Positions 5,996-8,142 of a stretch of 8,142 bases of DNA are shown one piece after another. Every line of letters starts with the position of its first letter. Within the stretch, counting starts at the first letter, position 1. The notes under the pieces are model-generated. The model had not been told where the DNA came from and did not search any database. It saw only the letters and a list, made by a program, of their open reading frames with translations. Made by a program: the position numbers and the translations under genes. The stretch is from Chlorobiales bacterium (lineage in GTDB: Bacteria; Bacteroidota; Chlorobiia; Chlorobiales; Chlorobiaceae), in assembly GCA_022360415.1 (NCBI GenBank), contig JAKSDB010000194.1, positions 1 through 8,142 of the forward strand. Direction: 5' to 3'.

Positions 5996-7741
5996 ATGAA
6001 CAACAGAGAGATAACCACACTCTGGAGCACATTGATCATCGAAGAGCTTGTGCGCCACGGCATCATCCGTTTCTGTATTTCTCCCGGCTCGCGCTCTACT
6101 TCTCTTACCGCTGCTGCTGCAAGAAATCCCGAAACGGAGTGCGGGATTTTTCCCGACGAGCGCGCCGCGGCATTTTTCGCGCTCGGCTATGCCCGGTCGG
6201 CGGGGAAACCCGCCGTACTGATCTGCACCTCCGGCACAGCGGTGGCGAACTATTTCCCTGCAGTCGTCGAAGCTTCACTCGATAACCAGCCGATGCTTGT
6301 TCTTTCCGCGGACCGGCCTTTTGAGCTTCAGGACTCAGGAGCGAACCAGACCATCAGGCAACATGGAATTTTCGGGAAATATCCCCGATGGGATATCGAG
6401 TTCCCCGAACCCTCCGAAGAGATCCCGGCCCATGTATTGCTCTCGACGATCGGTCATGCCGTCCGCCAAAGCCTTGGCACACCTCCGGGCCCCGTACATC
6501 TGAATGTGCCGTTCAGGAAACCTTTCGATCCTGTCGATATTCCTCCCGGCAACAGCTGGACTGAAACAGGTGGTTTCCGGAAAAAAGAGCGGGAACCGTT
6601 GAATCGCTTTGCGTTCAGCAGCAAAACAGCCGATACCGCTACGTTCAGCCATATACAGGAGCTGCTGAAAAACGCTTCGTCACCTCTTCTCGTCGCCGGG
6701 CATCTCGACAGGCAGGCCGATGCGCAAGCTGTCCTTGGTCTTGCCGGGCAACTGAACATTCCGCTGTATACCGACATATCGTCACGGCTCCGCATGTGCC
6801 GCGAAAACAGGCCGTTACAACCACTCCTGTTGTCCGAACGCTTTACGTCCCGTTTCACACCCGACCTCGTTCTTCATTTCGGCGGGAAAATTGTGGGCAA
6901 ACATCTTGCAGCCGCCATAAAACAGTGGGCTCCGGAGCACTTTATTGTCATCAGCAGCCATCCGACACGATATAATCCCGATCACAATGTCACCCTCCAG
7001 ATCGAGACATCACCGGAGGAGCTGGCAAAACGGCTTGCCTCCGGGATCGACCGCGCCTATGGAAACGACCTCCCGCTGGATGCGTTGTCTTCAGATATAG
7101 AAAGGGAGCTTGACGATTACTGCTCACCGGAAAAACCCGTTACGGAGATTGCCACAGCAAGAATCGTCTCATCTGCTGTTCCGGAGAACCATGGTCTGTT
7201 TCTTGCAAACAGCATGCCGATAAGGGACATGGATACCTACAGTGCCTTGCGAAAAAGCGGCAGTGTACCCTGCTGCGGCATGAACCGCGGCGCAAGCGGG
7301 ATAGACGGAAACATCTCAACGGCAGCCGGTTTTGCCCAGGGCCTCGGGACACCGGCGACGCTGATCATCGGGGATATTGCTTTTCTCCATGACCTGAACT
7401 CGCTTACCCTGCTGCGCAACGCGAAACACCCTCTGCACATTGTCGTTGTGAACAACAACGGCGGCGGAATCTTCTCGTTCCTTCCCATTGCCGCAGAGGA
7501 AGACATCTTCGAGACATATTTCGGCACTCCGCAGAGCTACAGCATCCGCTCGGCAGCCGAAACGTTCGGGATAGCGTACAGCAACCCTTCCACCAACGGA
7601 CAGTTTCGGGAATGCTACAGTGAAAGATGCCGTTCGAAAAAACCCGGAATCATTGAAATAACCTGCTCGAGGGATGAAAACGTCAGAGAGCATCGAACCC
7701 TGAACGCAAGGCTCAGGGAGCTCATAGACCGGCAGTTATGA
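5996..7741 (+). CDS. menD: SEPHCHC synthase MenD (ThDP-dependent)
   Basis: This 581-residue enzyme decarboxylates 2-oxoglutarate on thiamine diphosphate and adds the succinyl-semialdehyde unit to isochorismate, giving SEPHCHC. The N-terminal PYR domain has SPGSRSTSLT (29-38, with Ser32 and Arg33 for substrate) and DERAAAFFALG, whose Glu55 is the cofactor-activating glutamate at the same position as in E. coli MenD. Arg107 (SADRP) and Asn117-Gln118 also fall at the E. coli positions. The C-terminal PP domain has NSMPIRD (405-411), NRGASGIDG (430-438) and the ThDP-Mg motif from GDIAFLHDL (459-467) to NNNGGGIFS (486-494). In the middle domain, GKHL (301-304) has His where I recall Arg293 in E. 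coli; other MenDs also vary there. Length is slightly above the usual 550-570. The gene follows menF after 6 nt, with AAAGG only 3 nt before the ATG, and overlaps menH by 4 nt. Confidence 0.97.
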   Translation: MNNREITTLWSTLIIEELVRHGIIRFCISPGSRSTSLTAAAARNPETECGIFPDERAAAFFALGYARSAGKPAVLICTSGTAVANYFPAVVEASLDNQPMLVLSADRPFELQDSGANQTIRQHGIFGKYPRWDIEFPEPSEEIPAHVLLSTIGHAVRQSLGTPPGPVHLNVPFRKPFDPVDIPPGNSWTETGGFRKKEREPLNRFAFSSKTADTATFSHIQELLKNASSPLLVAGHLDRQADAQAVLGLAGQLNIPLYTDISSRLRMCRENRPLQPLLLSERFTSRFTPDLVLHFGGKIVGKHLAAAIKQWAPEHFIVISSHPTRYNPDHNVTLQIETSPEELAKRLASGIDRAYGNDLPLDALSSDIERELDDYCSPEKPVTEIATARIVSSAVPENHGLFLANSMPIRDMDTYSALRKSGSVPCCGMNRGASGIDGNISTAAGFAQGLGTPATLIIGDIAFLHDLNSLTLLRNAKHPLHIVVVNNNGGGIFSFLPIAAEEDIFETYFGTPQSYSIRSAAETFGIAYSNPSTNGQFRECYSERCRSKKPGIIEITCSRDENVREHRTLNARLRELIDRQL

Positions 7742-8142
7742 TTATAGAAACCTCCTGCCAGAGATACCACGTGAACAGCACCGGGAACACCGCAAAACCC
7801 GGCATACTGATGCTTCACGGATTTCTTGGTTCCGGAAAAGACTGGCAACACCATGCCGACAGGCTGCGTGACGGCTACGCCTGTTTCATGCCTGATCTTC
7901 CGGGTCACGGAGCCAGCCCTGCACCTCGGTACATTTCCGGCGCGTTTGAAACAACCTGCAAGAGTCTCGCCGAGCTTGCCGGGAAAATTCATCCCGGTCC
8001 GCTCCACCTCGTCGGCTATTCCATGGGGGGACGACTGGCGCTTTATCTCGCGCTGCATTACCCCGAAACGTTCCGCAGCACGGTGATTGTCTCTTCATCT
8101 GCGGGACTGAGAACACCTGAAGAAAGAGTTTTACGGCGGAAA
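7738..8142 (+). CDS. menH: SHCHC synthase MenH (alpha/beta hydrolase), N-terminal half
   Basis: The frame opens with an ATG that overlaps the menD stop as ATGA and runs 135 codons to the window edge without a stop. It shows the alpha/beta-hydrolase pattern of MenH: LHGFLGSGKDW (26-36, oxyanion region), PDLPGHGASPA (52-62) and the nucleophile elbow GYSMGGRLAL (93-102), with Ser95 as the catalytic serine. MenH removes pyruvate from SEPHCHC to give SHCHC, the step right after MenD. About half of the usual 250-270 residues are present; the catalytic Asp and His lie beyond the window, so integrity cannot be confirmed. The overlap with menD indicates translational coupling. A related hydrolase such as a generic esterase could look similar, but position makes MenH the best call. 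Confidence 0.9.
   Translation, partial: MIIETSCQRYHVNSTGNTAKPGILMLHGFLGSGKDWQHHADRLRDGYACFMPDLPGHGASPAPRYISGAFETTCKSLAELAGKIHPGPLHLVGYSMGGRLALYLALHYPETFRSTVIVSSSAGLRTPEERVLRRK

Overview
The window is about half GC, densely coded and bacterial. It fits a green sulfur bacterium (Chlorobiota, Chlorobium/Prosthecochloris-like) or a near relative. That placement is inferred from the overall protein style and from a menaquinone operon beside a tetratricopeptide lipoprotein; there is no rRNA or other marker gene to settle it. No mobile element, CRISPR array, tRNA or rRNA was seen.

Left half, all on the minus strand (read from right to left): a DUF1848 protein with a radical-SAM-like cysteine cluster at its C-terminus (2808-3689); a repeat-rich intergenic stretch of 216 bp with a possible terminator and a promoter overlapped by a palindrome; a two-gene copper operon, made of a free heavy-metal-associated (HMA) copper chaperone (2379-2591) and a CopA-type Cu+-exporting P1B ATPase (192-2375), separated by 3 nt; and the first 29 codons of an NYN-domain putative nuclease (1-87), with its own candidate promoter and palindrome.

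Middle: a divergent intergenic region (3690-3936). Its DUF1848-proximal half carries an open, coding-like minus-strand frame with no recognisable start, which may be the decayed or unrecognised end of another gene. Its other half is AT-rich leader for the plus-strand genes.

Right half, all on the plus strand: a lipoprotein with about four TPR units (3937-4536), then menF (isochorismate synthase), menD (SEPHCHC synthase) and the start of menH (SHCHC synthase). These three enzymes act in order: chorismate to isochorismate (MenF), addition of the succinyl-semialdehyde unit from 2-oxoglutarate (MenD), and pyruvate elimination (MenH). They form the opening steps of classical menaquinone synthesis. 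The tight spacing (6-nt gap menF-menD, 4-nt overlap menD-menH) indicates one translationally coupled operon. The lipoprotein gene lies 37 nt upstream with no terminator between, so it may be co-transcribed.

Most of the window consists of well-known families. I did not find a convincing new system. The items most worth a second look are the DUF1848 protein, the unexplained coding-like frame in front of it, and the two palindromes that sit on candidate -10 elements.
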